From assembly GCA_902800045.1 (NCBI GenBank), contig CADCCZ010000001.1, forward strand, positions 787,346 through 851,345: a stretch of DNA of 64,000 nucleotides, in the 5' to 3' direction. The first letter of the stretch is position 1. The number at the start of each line of letters is the position of its first letter. The notes beneath the pieces were generated by a model. That model was not told the DNA's origin and did not search any database. It was given only the letters and a program-made list of their open reading frames with translations. This document shows, one piece after another, positions 35,438-43,417 of this stretch. The position numbers and the translations under genes were made by a program. This stretch comes from an uncultured Bacteroidia bacterium. GTDB lineage: Bacteria; Bacteroidota; Bacteroidia; Bacteroidales; ML635J-15.

Positions 35438-36793
35438 ATGAATCTATTGACTACCATATTGTTAGGTCTTGCATTTGTTGCATTTTTCGTGTTTGTGATA
35501 TGCAAGTTGAAGGTGTTCAAAAGGTTGGGCTTGTCGTCCAAATGGCTGTTGTTGCTGTTTGCGACAAAATTGATTGCAGCATTTGCGTTGGTGGGGGTAT
35601 ATGGTATTATTTACGACGACCATAAGAAATCAGATGTGTTCAACTATTATTGCGATGGATTGGCGTTGTATTCTGCTGTAGAGGAAAGTCCTGCTGACTA
35701 TTTCAAAATGGTTTCTGGAATTTGCGCTGACGAGCCACAACTGAAACATTATTACGACAAGACAGATTTCTGGTACAAAGCATGGAATTATGGTCTTCTG
35801 AACGACAACCGTACAATAATACGCTACAATGCATTTCTTGACCTTTTTACACAGGGAAATCTTTGGCTCAACTTGATAATCAGTGCGTTTGTAGCTTTCT
35901 GCGGTGCCTATTTTCTTGCATTGGCGATGCTCGGCTTTTGCAACGGAAAACGTTGGGTAGCAGTAGTTTCGGTATTTTTTGTGCCAAGCGTGGCGTTCTG
36001 GTCATCGGGAATGTTGAAGGAATGCCTTGTGATGTTCTCCGTAGGGTTGCTGATGTTCTCGTGGACAGCCTTGTGTCGAAAGTTTGGAGTGCTTAAGTTG
36101 CTCGTTGTTATAGCGTCTGCATACCTTCTTTTTATAGCGAAATTTTATGTTCTGCTGGCGATGTTGCCGGGAATGGTGATGTTTACCCTGCCTTCGAAGT
36201 TAGGAGCGAAGAAGTTGCTTGCTTCTTCGGTGGCGATATTCGCCGTGGTTGTAACTTTGTTTTTCTTCAGCGGAAGCATTTTTGGCTACGATTTGGTCGA
36301 TACTATTGTGAAGAAGCAGCACGATTTTGTAAATATGGTGAACACTGAAGCAAATTATTCGGGCAGTAATATAGAAATCAAGGAGTTGGAGCCAACAATT
36401 CTGGGGTTTGCCTCATGTTTGGTGCCTGCGTACATAAATACGCTTTTCCGTCCGTTTGTCACCGAGGCCGATTCGTTCATAAAATTGGTTTGCTGTGCCG
36501 AGAACTTGTTGTTCCTATTGATATTTTTATATATGTGTATAAGATTTAAACCGATTGATAATAATCAATTTAGGTTTGTTTTATTCACGTTCTGCTTTAT
36601 GCTTGTGCTTTATGCCTTAATCGGAATGACAACTCCGAATCTTGGGGCATTGGTGAGGTACAAAATTCCTGTTATGCCGTTCCTGCTCTGCTCGATGTTA
36701 ACAGCCACGGACTTCAATCGGTTGAAAAAACTAAGGCGTTTTTGCAATAAAAAAGATGTAGATTCTGTAAATTCGCAGACTGAAATGGCGTAG
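35438..36793 (+). CDS. Polytopic membrane protein, possibly polysaccharide polymerase-like
   Basis: 451 residues with about ten predicted membrane helices (LLTTILLGLAFVAFFVFVIC; WLLLLFATKLIAAFALVGVYG; LWLNLIISAFVAFCGAYFLAL; LLVVIASAYLLFIAKFYVLLAM; FRFVLFTFCFMLVLYALIGM). The motif SVAFWSSGMLKECLVMFSVG and a long loop after the first helices recall Wzy/EpsG-like or glycosyltransferase membrane proteins of Bacteroidota, but no catalytic signature is diagnostic. A TTG at 35432 is in frame; ATG 35438 is preferred. It has its own -7 box and ends in a repeat cluster: the last coding triplets ATG GCG TAG are already part of a GGCGTAGCC unit. Confidence 0.7.
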   Translation: MNLLTTILLGLAFVAFFVFVICKLKVFKRLGLSSKWLLLLFATKLIAAFALVGVYGIIYDDHKKSDVFNYYCDGLALYSAVEESPADYFKMVSGICADEPQLKHYYDKTDFWYKAWNYGLLNDNRTIIRYNAFLDLFTQGNLWLNLIISAFVAFCGAYFLALAMLGFCNGKRWVAVVSVFFVPSVAFWSSGMLKECLVMFSVGLLMFSWTALCRKFGVLKLLVVIASAYLLFIAKFYVLLAMLPGMVMFTLPSKLGAKKLLASSVAIFAVVVTLFFFSGSIFGYDLVDTIVKKQHDFVNMVNTEANYSGSNIEIKELEPTILGFASCLVPAYINTLFRPFVTEADSFIKLVCCAENLLFLLIFLYMCIRFKPIDNNQFRFVLFTFCFMLVLYALIGMTTPNLGALVRYKIPVMPFLLCSMLTATDFNRLKKLRRFCNKKDVDSVNSQTEMA

Positions 36794-36971
36794 CCTTAGA
36801 TTCTTGTAAAATCGTGCCATGGCACGATTCGGCAAGTAACGGCGTAAGCCACAGAACGGCGAAGCCCTCAACGAAGTTAACCTTTAGCTCAGCGTAAGCT
36901 AAACTTAGAAACGGGCGTTAGCCCATTAAACATAGAAACTTAGAAACGGCGTAAGCCATTGAAACTTAGAA
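36787..36971. repeat. Cluster of GGCnnnAGCC mini-palindromes (upstream of pepC)
   Basis: Units such as GGCGTAGCC, GGCGTAAGCC, GGCGAAGCC, AGCGTAAGCT and GGGCGTTAGCCC are linked by AGAAAC, CTTAGAAAC and TCAACGAAGTTAA spacers. A perfect palindrome AATCGTGCCATGGCACGATT (36810-36829) sits near the start. The long unit containing ACGGCGAAGCCCTCAACGAA occurs once here and twice in the 38427-38595 cluster. Confidence 0.8.
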
Positions 36972-36988
36972 ACAAATTAATATTAGAT

Positions 36989-38371
36989 ATGAGAAAACTT
37001 TTGATTATTACACTTTTAGCTTTGGGCTCTACCTTGTTTGCCCAGAACACCAAGAACTTGACCGAAGACGTTGTTAACAGCATCCGTGACAATTACAAGC
37101 AGAAGTCGGAAGCCGACAAGGGTATCCGCAATGCGCTGTCGAACAATGATATACGCAGTTTGGCTGTGAATCGTGATGTTGTCGGCAAGGCTGACCATCA
37201 GTTCAAGTACAAGGCTGATGTAAAGGGCATCTGCGACCAGAAAAGTTCGGGCCGTTGCTGGATGTTTACAGGTTTGAGTTCGCTTCGTCCGCAGATTATC
37301 AAGGACAAGGAACTTGGCGGCTTTGAATTTTCGCAGAATTATCTCTATTTCTGGGATATGTTCGAGAAGTCGAACTTGTTCCTTGAAATAATTCTCCAGA
37401 ATGCCGATAAGCCTCTGGACGACAGGACAAACGAATGGGCTTTGCACAACCCGATAGGTGATGGCGGTGTATGGAATTCGTTTGCCAACTTGGTTGAAAA
37501 GTACGGACTTGTGCCTAATACGGTAATGCCCGAAACTTACCATTCCAACAACACTTCGTGGCTCAACCAGTTGCTGTCGCGCAAGTTGCGTGAAGATGCA
37601 ATGCAGCTCCGCGATGCCAAAGCACAGAAGTTGGCTCCGAAGAAAATTGACGAGATGAAGTTCAATATGCTTTGCGAAGTATATCGCTATTTGGTTCTGT
37701 TCCTTGGCGAACCGCCAACTGAGTTCAAGTATCGCTTTGAGAAGGAAGAGGCTTACAAGGACTATACTCCGATGTCTTTTTTCAAGGAGTTTTTCCCCAA
37801 CTACAAGACTTCCGACTATGTTATGCTGATGAACGACCCTTCGCGCGAATACAATAAGGTGTATGAAATTGAATTCGACCGCAATGTCCTCGAAGGTAAG
37901 AACTGGCTGTATGTCAATTTGCCGGCCGACGAACTGAAAAAGGCTGCCTTGGCAAGTCTAAAGGACAAGGAACCTCTGTATTCGTCGTGCGATGTAAGCA
38001 AGTTCCTCAGCAAGAACGATGGTACTTTGGATGTCAACAATTTCGATTTCGAGTCGTTGCTCGGAATGAAGTTCGGAATGGATAAGGCTACGAGAATCAA
38101 GACTTTCGATAGCGGTTCATCACACGCTATGTTGCTTGTGGCTGTTGATGTTGACGACAAGGACGTTCCAACAAAATGGCAGTTCGAGAACTCGTGGGGA
38201 GCTTCCTACGGTCACAATGGCTACCTGACTTTCACAGACGAGTGGTTCAACGAGTATATGTTCCGTATCGTTGTGAACAAGAAGTACTTGAGTGGTGATG
38301 TCAAGAAGGTGCTCGACCAGAAGCCGATAGTTCTTCCTCCATGGGACCCGATGTTTGCACCGGAAGAATAA
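36989..38371 (+). CDS. pepC: Exported C1B cysteine aminopeptidase (PepC/bleomycin-hydrolase-like)
   Basis: 460 residues from ATG 36989; the in-frame TTG at 36959 lies in the repeat cluster and would give an unusual leader. The signal peptide is KLLIITLLALGSTLFAQ. The papain-type triad reads Cys90 (SSGRCWMFTGLSSLRP), His379 (SSHAMLLVAVDVD) and Asn401 (FENSWGASYGHNGY). The TPMSFFKEFFPNYKTSDYVML and MKFGMDKATRI regions are typical of C1B. Cytosolic PepC is hexameric and trims peptides from the N-terminus; here the signal peptide puts it in the periplasm or outside. No T9SS sorting domain. It is flanked on both sides by GGCnnnAGCC repeat clusters. Confidence 0.9.
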   Translation: MRKLLIITLLALGSTLFAQNTKNLTEDVVNSIRDNYKQKSEADKGIRNALSNNDIRSLAVNRDVVGKADHQFKYKADVKGICDQKSSGRCWMFTGLSSLRPQIIKDKELGGFEFSQNYLYFWDMFEKSNLFLEIILQNADKPLDDRTNEWALHNPIGDGGVWNSFANLVEKYGLVPNTVMPETYHSNNTSWLNQLLSRKLREDAMQLRDAKAQKLAPKKIDEMKFNMLCEVYRYLVLFLGEPPTEFKYRFEKEEAYKDYTPMSFFKEFFPNYKTSDYVMLMNDPSREYNKVYEIEFDRNVLEGKNWLYVNLPADELKKAALASLKDKEPLYSSCDVSKFLSKNDGTLDVNNFDFESLLGMKFGMDKATRIKTFDSGSSHAMLLVAVDVDDKDVPTKWQFENSWGASYGHNGYLTFTDEWFNEYMFRIVVNKKYLSGDVKKVLDQKPIVLPPWDPMFAPEE

Positions 38372-38415
38372 TAATGGATAATGGACAATTGATAATTGAC
38401 AATTAACAATTAAAT
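38372..38415. repeat. TTAACAATTGATAATT-type oligo-repeat after pepC
   Basis: AATGGATAATGGACAATTGATAATTGACAATTAACAATTAA starts directly after the pepC stop codon. It is built from ACAATT/GATAAT words and is the same family as copies near 27.3, 29.8, 49.6, 52.1, 54.7 and 62.0 kb. Confidence 0.75.
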
Positions 38416-38426
38416 TAGTCCAATAG

Positions 38427-38595
38427 ACATAGAAACGGCGAAGCCCTCAACGAAGTTAAACTTATAAACGGCGTAAGCCACAGAAACTTATAAACGGCGC
38501 AGCCATCGAACGGCGAAGCCTTCAACGAAGTTAAACCTATAAACGGCGCAGCCACATAACTTATAAACGGCTTTAGCCATAAAAACTTAGAAACA
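38427..38595. repeat. Cluster of GGCnnnAGCC mini-palindromes (downstream of pepC)
   Basis: Seven units (GGCGAAGCC, GGCGTAAGCC, GGCGCAGCC, GGCGAAGCC, GGCGCAGCC, GGCTTTAGCC and variants) are separated by ACAGAAACTTATAAAC and TCAACGAAGTTAAAC spacers. A unit of about 45 bp (CGGCGAAGCC-TCAACGAAGTTAAAC-TATAAACGGCG) is repeated twice almost exactly. It ends just before the asnB start. Confidence 0.8.
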
Positions 38596-38599
38596 TTAT

Positions 38600-40474
38600 A
38601 TGTGCGGAATCGCTGGTATATATTCGTTCAAGGATATTGATTTGGAACCCAGGATAAAGAGGGCGGTAGCTTCGCTCGAAAGCCGAGGTCCCGACAGCAA
38701 TGGTTTCTTCGTTAAGGACAATGTTGCCCTTGGACATACCCGACTTTCCATTATCGACACTTCCGATGCTGGCAGTCAGCCGTTTGTGGATGCTTCGGGC
38801 AACTATGTGCTTGTATTCAACGGTGAATTCTACAACCACAACGATTTCCGCGAAGAACTTCTTGCCGATGGTGTAAGTTTTACTTCAAAATCGGACACGG
38901 AAGTCCTTTTATATCTGCTGATTAAGTATGGTAGTTCTGCTGTTGAAAAGTTGAATGGCTGCTTTGCTTTTGCATTCTACGACATCCGTAAAAAAGAATG
39001 CCTTGTGGTGCGTGACCGTATGGGAATCAATCCCGTTGTGCTGTATTCCGACGACGAGAGAATTATGTTCGCTTCGGAAATGAAGGCTCTTGTTGCGATG
39101 GGGATTCCAAAGGAGATTGACAATGAGGCATTGAAAACATATTTCCAACTCAACTATATTCCTACAAATCAGGGTGTTTTCAAGAATACACGAAAATTAC
39201 GTCCTGGTACTTTTCTGCGTATTACGCCAGATGGAGTCGAGGAGCATTCGTACTACAGCATTCCAAATCGTCGCACAAGTCCTATTGACGATGACTACGA
39301 AACTGCCAAGAAAAAGCTACGCGAACTGCTTTCTGCTTCGGTGCAACGCCGTCTTATAGCCGATGTCCCGTTAGGTTGTTTCCTTAGCGGAGGCATTGAT
39401 TCTTCTATAATTACGGGGCTGGCTTCGCAGTTTACATCGAAGTTGAATACTTTCTCCGTCGGTTTTTCCGACAACAAGTATTTCGACGAGACCGATTGCG
39501 CCGAAATCATTGCAAAACGATTCAATACCAATCATACTGCATTCAAAATCAGTAGCAAGGATTTGCTTGAGAACATTTCGCATACGCTTGATTATCTTGA
39601 TGAACCGTTTGCCGATTCGTCGGCTCTTGCGGTTGACATTCTCAGCAAGTTGACGCGCACCAAGGTTACAGTTGCGCTTAGCGGTGATGGTGCAGACGAA
39701 CTTTTTTCGGGCTACAACAAGCATTCGGCACATTTGCGTGTTATGAATGCTGGGTTGAAGGAAAAGGCTGTCGCAGCATTTGCGCCAGTGTGGAAGATTA
39801 TGCCGAAATCACGCAGCTCGAAGATTGCCAATACATTTCGTCAACTCGACAGGTTTGCATCGGGGTACAATCTTTCCGAAGCGGAACGTTACTGGCGGTG
39901 GGCAAGCATTGGTGACGATGCCTATATCGACCGGCTTTTGAAGTGCAAGGCAGACAAAACGACTTTTGATGAACGTAAGTCGCAGTGCATTGGCAAGGAT
40001 TTCGCCGATATGAATGATGTGCTTTATGCCGATATGCACCTTGTGCTTCAGGGAGATATGCTCACAAAGGTCGATATGATGTCGATGGCTAACAGCCTTG
40101 AGGTGCGTGTTCCTTTCCTCGACCATACGGTTGTGGATTACGTATCGTGTCTGCCATCGTCGTACAAGATTGATTCTCAGTCGCGTAAGAAGATTCTGCG
40201 TGAGACTTTTGCCGACTTTTTCCCTTCGGAACTGCTCTACCGTCGTAAGCACGGATTTGAAGTGCCTCTGCTGAAATGGTTTAATAATGAACTTTACGAC
40301 TTGATAGAGAACGACTTGCTTTCGGAAAAGTTTGTCGAATGGCAGGGGCTGTTCAATTATAAGGAAGTGGCGGATTTGAAATGCAGACTACGTGGCAACA
40401 ATGTAGGCGATGCTGCTGCAAAGGTCTGGGCATTAATTGTTTTCCAGTGGTGGTGGAAAAAAACTTTTGTTTGA
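38600..40474 (+). CDS. asnB: Asparagine synthase (glutamine-hydrolysing)
   Basis: 624 residues. Begins MCGIAGIYSF, so the class II amidotransferase Cys is residue 2 after Met removal. The glutaminase part contains RGPDSNGF, GHTRLSIIDTSDAGSQPF, FNGEFYNH and a SKSDTEVLLYLL segment. The synthetase part has the PP-loop CFLSGGIDSSII (Ser263) and VALSGDGADELFSGYNKH, with DMLTKVDMMSMANSLEVRVPFLD and RRKHGFEVPLLKWF near the end. ATP, aspartate and glutamine give asparagine. Members of this family also occur in exopolysaccharide or lasso-type clusters, but no such context is seen. Its promoter region is occupied by the repeat cluster. Confidence 0.92.
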   Translation: MCGIAGIYSFKDIDLEPRIKRAVASLESRGPDSNGFFVKDNVALGHTRLSIIDTSDAGSQPFVDASGNYVLVFNGEFYNHNDFREELLADGVSFTSKSDTEVLLYLLIKYGSSAVEKLNGCFAFAFYDIRKKECLVVRDRMGINPVVLYSDDERIMFASEMKALVAMGIPKEIDNEALKTYFQLNYIPTNQGVFKNTRKLRPGTFLRITPDGVEEHSYYSIPNRRTSPIDDDYETAKKKLRELLSASVQRRLIADVPLGCFLSGGIDSSIITGLASQFTSKLNTFSVGFSDNKYFDETDCAEIIAKRFNTNHTAFKISSKDLLENISHTLDYLDEPFADSSALAVDILSKLTRTKVTVALSGDGADELFSGYNKHSAHLRVMNAGLKEKAVAAFAPVWKIMPKSRSSKIANTFRQLDRFASGYNLSEAERYWRWASIGDDAYIDRLLKCKADKTTFDERKSQCIGKDFADMNDVLYADMHLVLQGDMLTKVDMMSMANSLEVRVPFLDHTVVDYVSCLPSSYKIDSQSRKKILRETFADFFPSELLYRRKHGFEVPLLKWFNNELYDLIENDLLSEKFVEWQGLFNYKEVADLKCRLRGNNVGDAAAKVWALIVFQWWWKKTFV

Positions 40475-40532
40475 GAGGCAACCTTATGACCATTTTTACG
40501 TTATTAGTAAGAACATTTTAAATTTTATTTTT

Positions 40533-41735
40533 ATGAAAAAAGTATTCTTACTAGTTATCGCCATGCTTGCAACAATGTGGGCATCGGCTGGAATTGTGCA
40601 AGGCACAGTACGTTCTAATGGTTTGGATTTTAATAACGATGGCACATGCGAATTTTCGTGGACGTATGATAATACATATTTGACATACGACTATGACAGC
40701 CAGTGCAATATCTGGGGAGACGAAGACGCTTGGGATGCACCAAAGCCATTGGCAGAAGGTACAAGTATCGGGTCTTCGGCAAATTGGAGCGGATATGGAG
40801 ATTGTTCTATAGTTGGTTTTGGGGAAACACCAGCCATTCCTGTTGGACAGAACGTGTATATTGGCTTTAGAATTAAATATTCCGATGGGTTGCATTATGG
40901 CTGGGCACGCGTAAGTGTTTCTGGCAGCAGCAACAACTATACTGCAAACTGGCAGGCTATATATTACGAAACAACACCAAATACGTCCATCAACGCAGGC
41001 TCGACTGGCGGTGTAACACCTCCGACGCAGTACACAATTGCAGTTTCGGCAAACCCGTCGAATGGTGGAAATGTAACGGGAGGTGGAATATATACCCAAG
41101 GAACATCGGTAACCGTTTCTGCTACAGCTAATTCTGGTTATACTTTCACAAACTGGACAGAAAATGGAAACGTTGTTTCTACAAATGCAAGCTACACTTT
41201 CAGCGCAACAGCAAATCGCACACTGGTGGCTAACTTCCAGCAAAATTCAACACCAACAGACACTTACACAGTAATTACATATTCAAACCCGTCAAATGGC
41301 GGTTATACAGTAGGTGAATGGGATGGCGATAACAATACATATATTCAGTTTCCTGCAGGTTCTACTGTAACACTGGAGGCCGTTCCATATACTGGATATA
41401 CATTCACAAGCTGGACTGAAAACGGTACTGTTGTATCGACAAGTGCCGTATATACTTTCACAATCAACTCGAATAGAGTTCTGTATGCTAACTTTTCGAA
41501 TAGCACTTTTGCTATCGAGGAAAATGTTGAGAACGATCTGACGATTTCTTCTGAAAATCTTCTTGTGACAGTTCGTTGCGAAGATGGTGCCAATGTTGCT
41601 ATCTACGACATCAATGGCAGAATGGTAGCTTCGGAGAAACTCAATGGTACAGAAAGCAGATTTGCAATGCCCTCGGCAGGTTTGTATATAGTTCGCGTTG
41701 GTGCACAGACAAGAAAAATAGTTGTAACAGAATAG
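40533..41735 (+). CDS. T9SS type A protein with two InlB-type repeats
   Basis: 400 residues from ATG 40533; upstream in-frame codons overlap the end of asnB and are rejected. The signal peptide is KKVFLLVIAMLATMWASA. The N-terminal ~150 residues form an unrecognised beta domain (GLHYGWARVSVSGSSNNYT). It is followed by two divergent InlB/bacterial repeats of about 75 residues: ANPSNGGNVTGGGIYTQGTS...YTFTNWTENGNVVSTNAS...LVANF, and SNPSNGGYTVGEWDGDNN...YTFTSWTENGTVVSTSA...LYANF. The C-terminal sorting domain (VAIYDINGRMVASEKLNG...AGLYIVRVGAQTRKIVVTE) marks it as T9SS cargo. No enzyme motif is seen. Confidence 0.85.
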   Translation: MKKVFLLVIAMLATMWASAGIVQGTVRSNGLDFNNDGTCEFSWTYDNTYLTYDYDSQCNIWGDEDAWDAPKPLAEGTSIGSSANWSGYGDCSIVGFGETPAIPVGQNVYIGFRIKYSDGLHYGWARVSVSGSSNNYTANWQAIYYETTPNTSINAGSTGGVTPPTQYTIAVSANPSNGGNVTGGGIYTQGTSVTVSATANSGYTFTNWTENGNVVSTNASYTFSATANRTLVANFQQNSTPTDTYTVITYSNPSNGGYTVGEWDGDNNTYIQFPAGSTVTLEAVPYTGYTFTSWTENGTVVSTSAVYTFTINSNRVLYANFSNSTFAIEENVENDLTISSENLLVTVRCEDGANVAIYDINGRMVASEKLNGTESRFAMPSAGLYIVRVGAQTRKIVVTE

Positions 41736-41775
41736 TACACAATACAGCAAGGTGCGAGCCTTGATTGTGTTCATG

Positions 41776-41851
41776 TGGTGGAGGAAGAGAACCTAGTGTT
41801 GATGTCAAACCTTCTTGTTGAAATCTTTGCTAGATTCTCCTTCCTCCACCA
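41776..41851. repeat. Long imperfect inverted repeat between a T9SS gene and glpK
   Basis: Arms TGGTGGAGGAAGAGAA (41776-41791) and TTCTCCTTCCTCCACCA (41835-41851) match in 16 of 17 positions with one bulged base. CTAG copies extend the stem (41793-41796 with 41830-41833). The ~33-nt loop contains CAAAC...TTTG words. No T-tract follows, and the glpK -7 box starts 14 bp after the right arm. Confidence 0.75.
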
Positions 41852-41864
41852 TTTATATTTTCTG

Positions 41865-41872
41865 TAAATTTG
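41865..41872 (+). promoter_or_regulatory. -7 box of glpK
   Basis: TAAATTTG, 16 bp upstream of the glpK ATG, just beyond a long inverted repeat. Confidence 0.6.
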
Positions 41873-41888
41873 CCGAAAAATTGATTCG

Positions 41889-43379
41889 ATGAAAAAGTAC
41901 ATTCTATCGTTTGACCAAGGCACAACCAGTTCGCGTGCTATTTTGTTCGACAAGAATTTCAATATAGTAGGTATTGAGCAGCAGGAGACTACGCAATATT
42001 TTCCAAAACCAGGCTGGGTCGAGCAGGATGCCAACGAAATATACCGCAACCAAATTGCAACTGCCCGTCAGCTTATTAACAAGTGTGACATTTCGTTTTC
42101 GGACGTCGCTGCAATTGGCATTACCAACCAGCGCGAGACTACCGTTGTGTGGAACCGTAACACAGGCAAGCCGATATACAATGCGATAATCTGGCAGGAT
42201 AAGCGCACCGAAGACCTTTGCTCGAAAATCAAGAAAAAGGATTTTGGAAAATATATAAATGCTGTTACAGGTCTTGTGGTGGATTCGTACTTTTCGGCTA
42301 CAAAACTGAAATGGATTCTCGACAATGTTCCCAATGCCCGCGAAATGGCCCGCCGTGGTGACTTGCTTTTCGGAACTATCGACACTTGGCTGATTTGGCG
42401 TCTGACAAGCGGAAAATGCCACGTTACCGACTGCTCCAATGCTTCACGTACTATGATGTTCAATATCAAGACACAGGAGTGGGACGAGAATATCCTCGAT
42501 GAGTTTGATATTCCGCTGAACATGCTTCCGAATGTGGTCGATTCGTCGTGCGAAATTGGCATTACCGACAAGTTGGTCTTCGATGCCGAAATTCCAATCT
42601 GCGGTATTGCGGGCGACCAGCAGGCTGCGCTTTTTGGTCAGGCTTGTTACGACGAAGGCTCTGTAAAGAACACCTATGGCACAGGATGTTTCCTTCTTAT
42701 GAATACAGGTAGCAAAGAAGTGCGTAGCGAATGCGGACTAGTCACTACAATTGCTTGGCGAATAGGAGGCAAGGTTTCGTATGCTCTCGAAGGAAGTGTG
42801 TTTGTGGCAGGTGCTGCATTGAAATGGTTGCGCGACCAGATGGGGCTTATCAAGACTGCTGCCGAGACAGAAAAACTGGCATCGGAAGTGAAGGATACTA
42901 ATGGCGTTTACTTTGTGCCTGCATTTGTTGGACTGGGAGCGCCATACTGGAATATGAATGTCCGTGGCAATATCAGCGGTATAACGGGAGGAGTTACTTA
43001 CAAGCATATTGTACGCGCCGCACTCGAAGCAATGGCATACCAGACAAAGGATGTGCTCGATGCGATGGAAAAAGATTCAGGAATCAAGATTACGGCTCTT
43101 AATGTTGACGGTGGCGCGTCGGTTAATAATTTCCTTATGCAGTTCCAGTCGGACATTCTGCAGATTGATGTGCAGAGACCTAAGGTTGTAGAATCGACAT
43201 CGCTCGGGGCAGCCTACCTTGCAGCTCTTGCAATAGGTTGGTGCTCGATGAAAGACCTTGCTTCGTCGCGAGAACTGGAGCGTACTTTTACTCCGAAGAT
43301 GAAAACAAAGGAAGCCAAGGAGAAATACATCGGCTGGTGCAAGGCTGTTGCCGACCTTGAACGAAATTGCGAAAAGTAG
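41889..43379 (+). CDS. glpK: Glycerol kinase
   Basis: Phosphorylates glycerol to sn-glycerol-3-phosphate with ATP; FGGY family, 496 residues (normal). N-terminal phosphate-loop motif [24 protein letters not shown] and [11 protein letters not shown] as in Glp[87 protein letters not shown]; and the C-terminal [18 protein letters not shown] and [16 protein letters not shown]. These fit GlpK better than other sugar kinases. No glpF or glpD is next to it. Transcription ends at the hairpin at 43386. Confidence 0.93.
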   Translation: MKKYILSFDQGTTSSRAILFDKNFNIVGIEQQETTQYFPKPGWVEQDANEIYRNQIATARQLINKCDISFSDVAAIGITNQRETTVVWNRNTGKPIYNAIIWQDKRTEDLCSKIKKKDFGKYINAVTGLVVDSYFSATKLKWILDNVPNAREMARRGDLLFGTIDTWLIWRLTSGKCHVTDCSNASRTMMFNIKTQEWDENILDEFDIPLNMLPNVVDSSCEIGITDKLVFDAEIPICGIAGDQQAALFGQACYDEGSVKNTYGTGCFLLMNTGSKEVRSECGLVTTIAWRIGGKVSYALEGSVFVAGAALKWLRDQMGLIKTAAETEKLASEVKDTNGVYFVPAFVGLGAPYWNMNVRGNISGITGGVTYKHIVRAALEAMAYQTKDVLDAMEKDSGIKITALNVDGGASVNNFLMQFQSDILQIDVQRPKVVESTSLGAAYLAALAIGWCSMKDLASSRELERTFTPKMKTKEAKEKYIGWCKAVADLERNCEK

Positions 43380-43385
43380 AGATAC

Positions 43386-43414
43386 AAAAAAAGCGGATGA
43401 AAATCCGCTTTTTT
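43386..43414. terminator. Bidirectional terminator after glpK
   Basis: AAAAAAAGCGGAT / GAAA / ATCCGCTTTTTT, placed between glpK and the convergent gene that ends at 43418. Confidence 0.92.
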
Positions 43415-43417
43415 ATT

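Noticed and set aside
36959..36988. Upstream TTG start for pepC
   Set aside because: It lies in the repeat cluster and would place ten polar residues before the signal peptide. ATG 36989 gives a standard signal sequence.
38427..38595. Integron attC or recombinase sites
   Set aside because: GTTAAAC in the spacers resembles a core site, but the paired RYYYAAC core is missing, and there is no integrase or cassette structure.
36787..38595. CRISPR array
   Set aside because: Repeat units are very short, spacers are themselves repeated words rather than unique sequences, and no cas genes are present.
40437..40532. Upstream start for the T9SS gene at 40533
   Set aside because: It would overlap asnB and bury the signal peptide. 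ATG 40533 begins a standard signal peptide.
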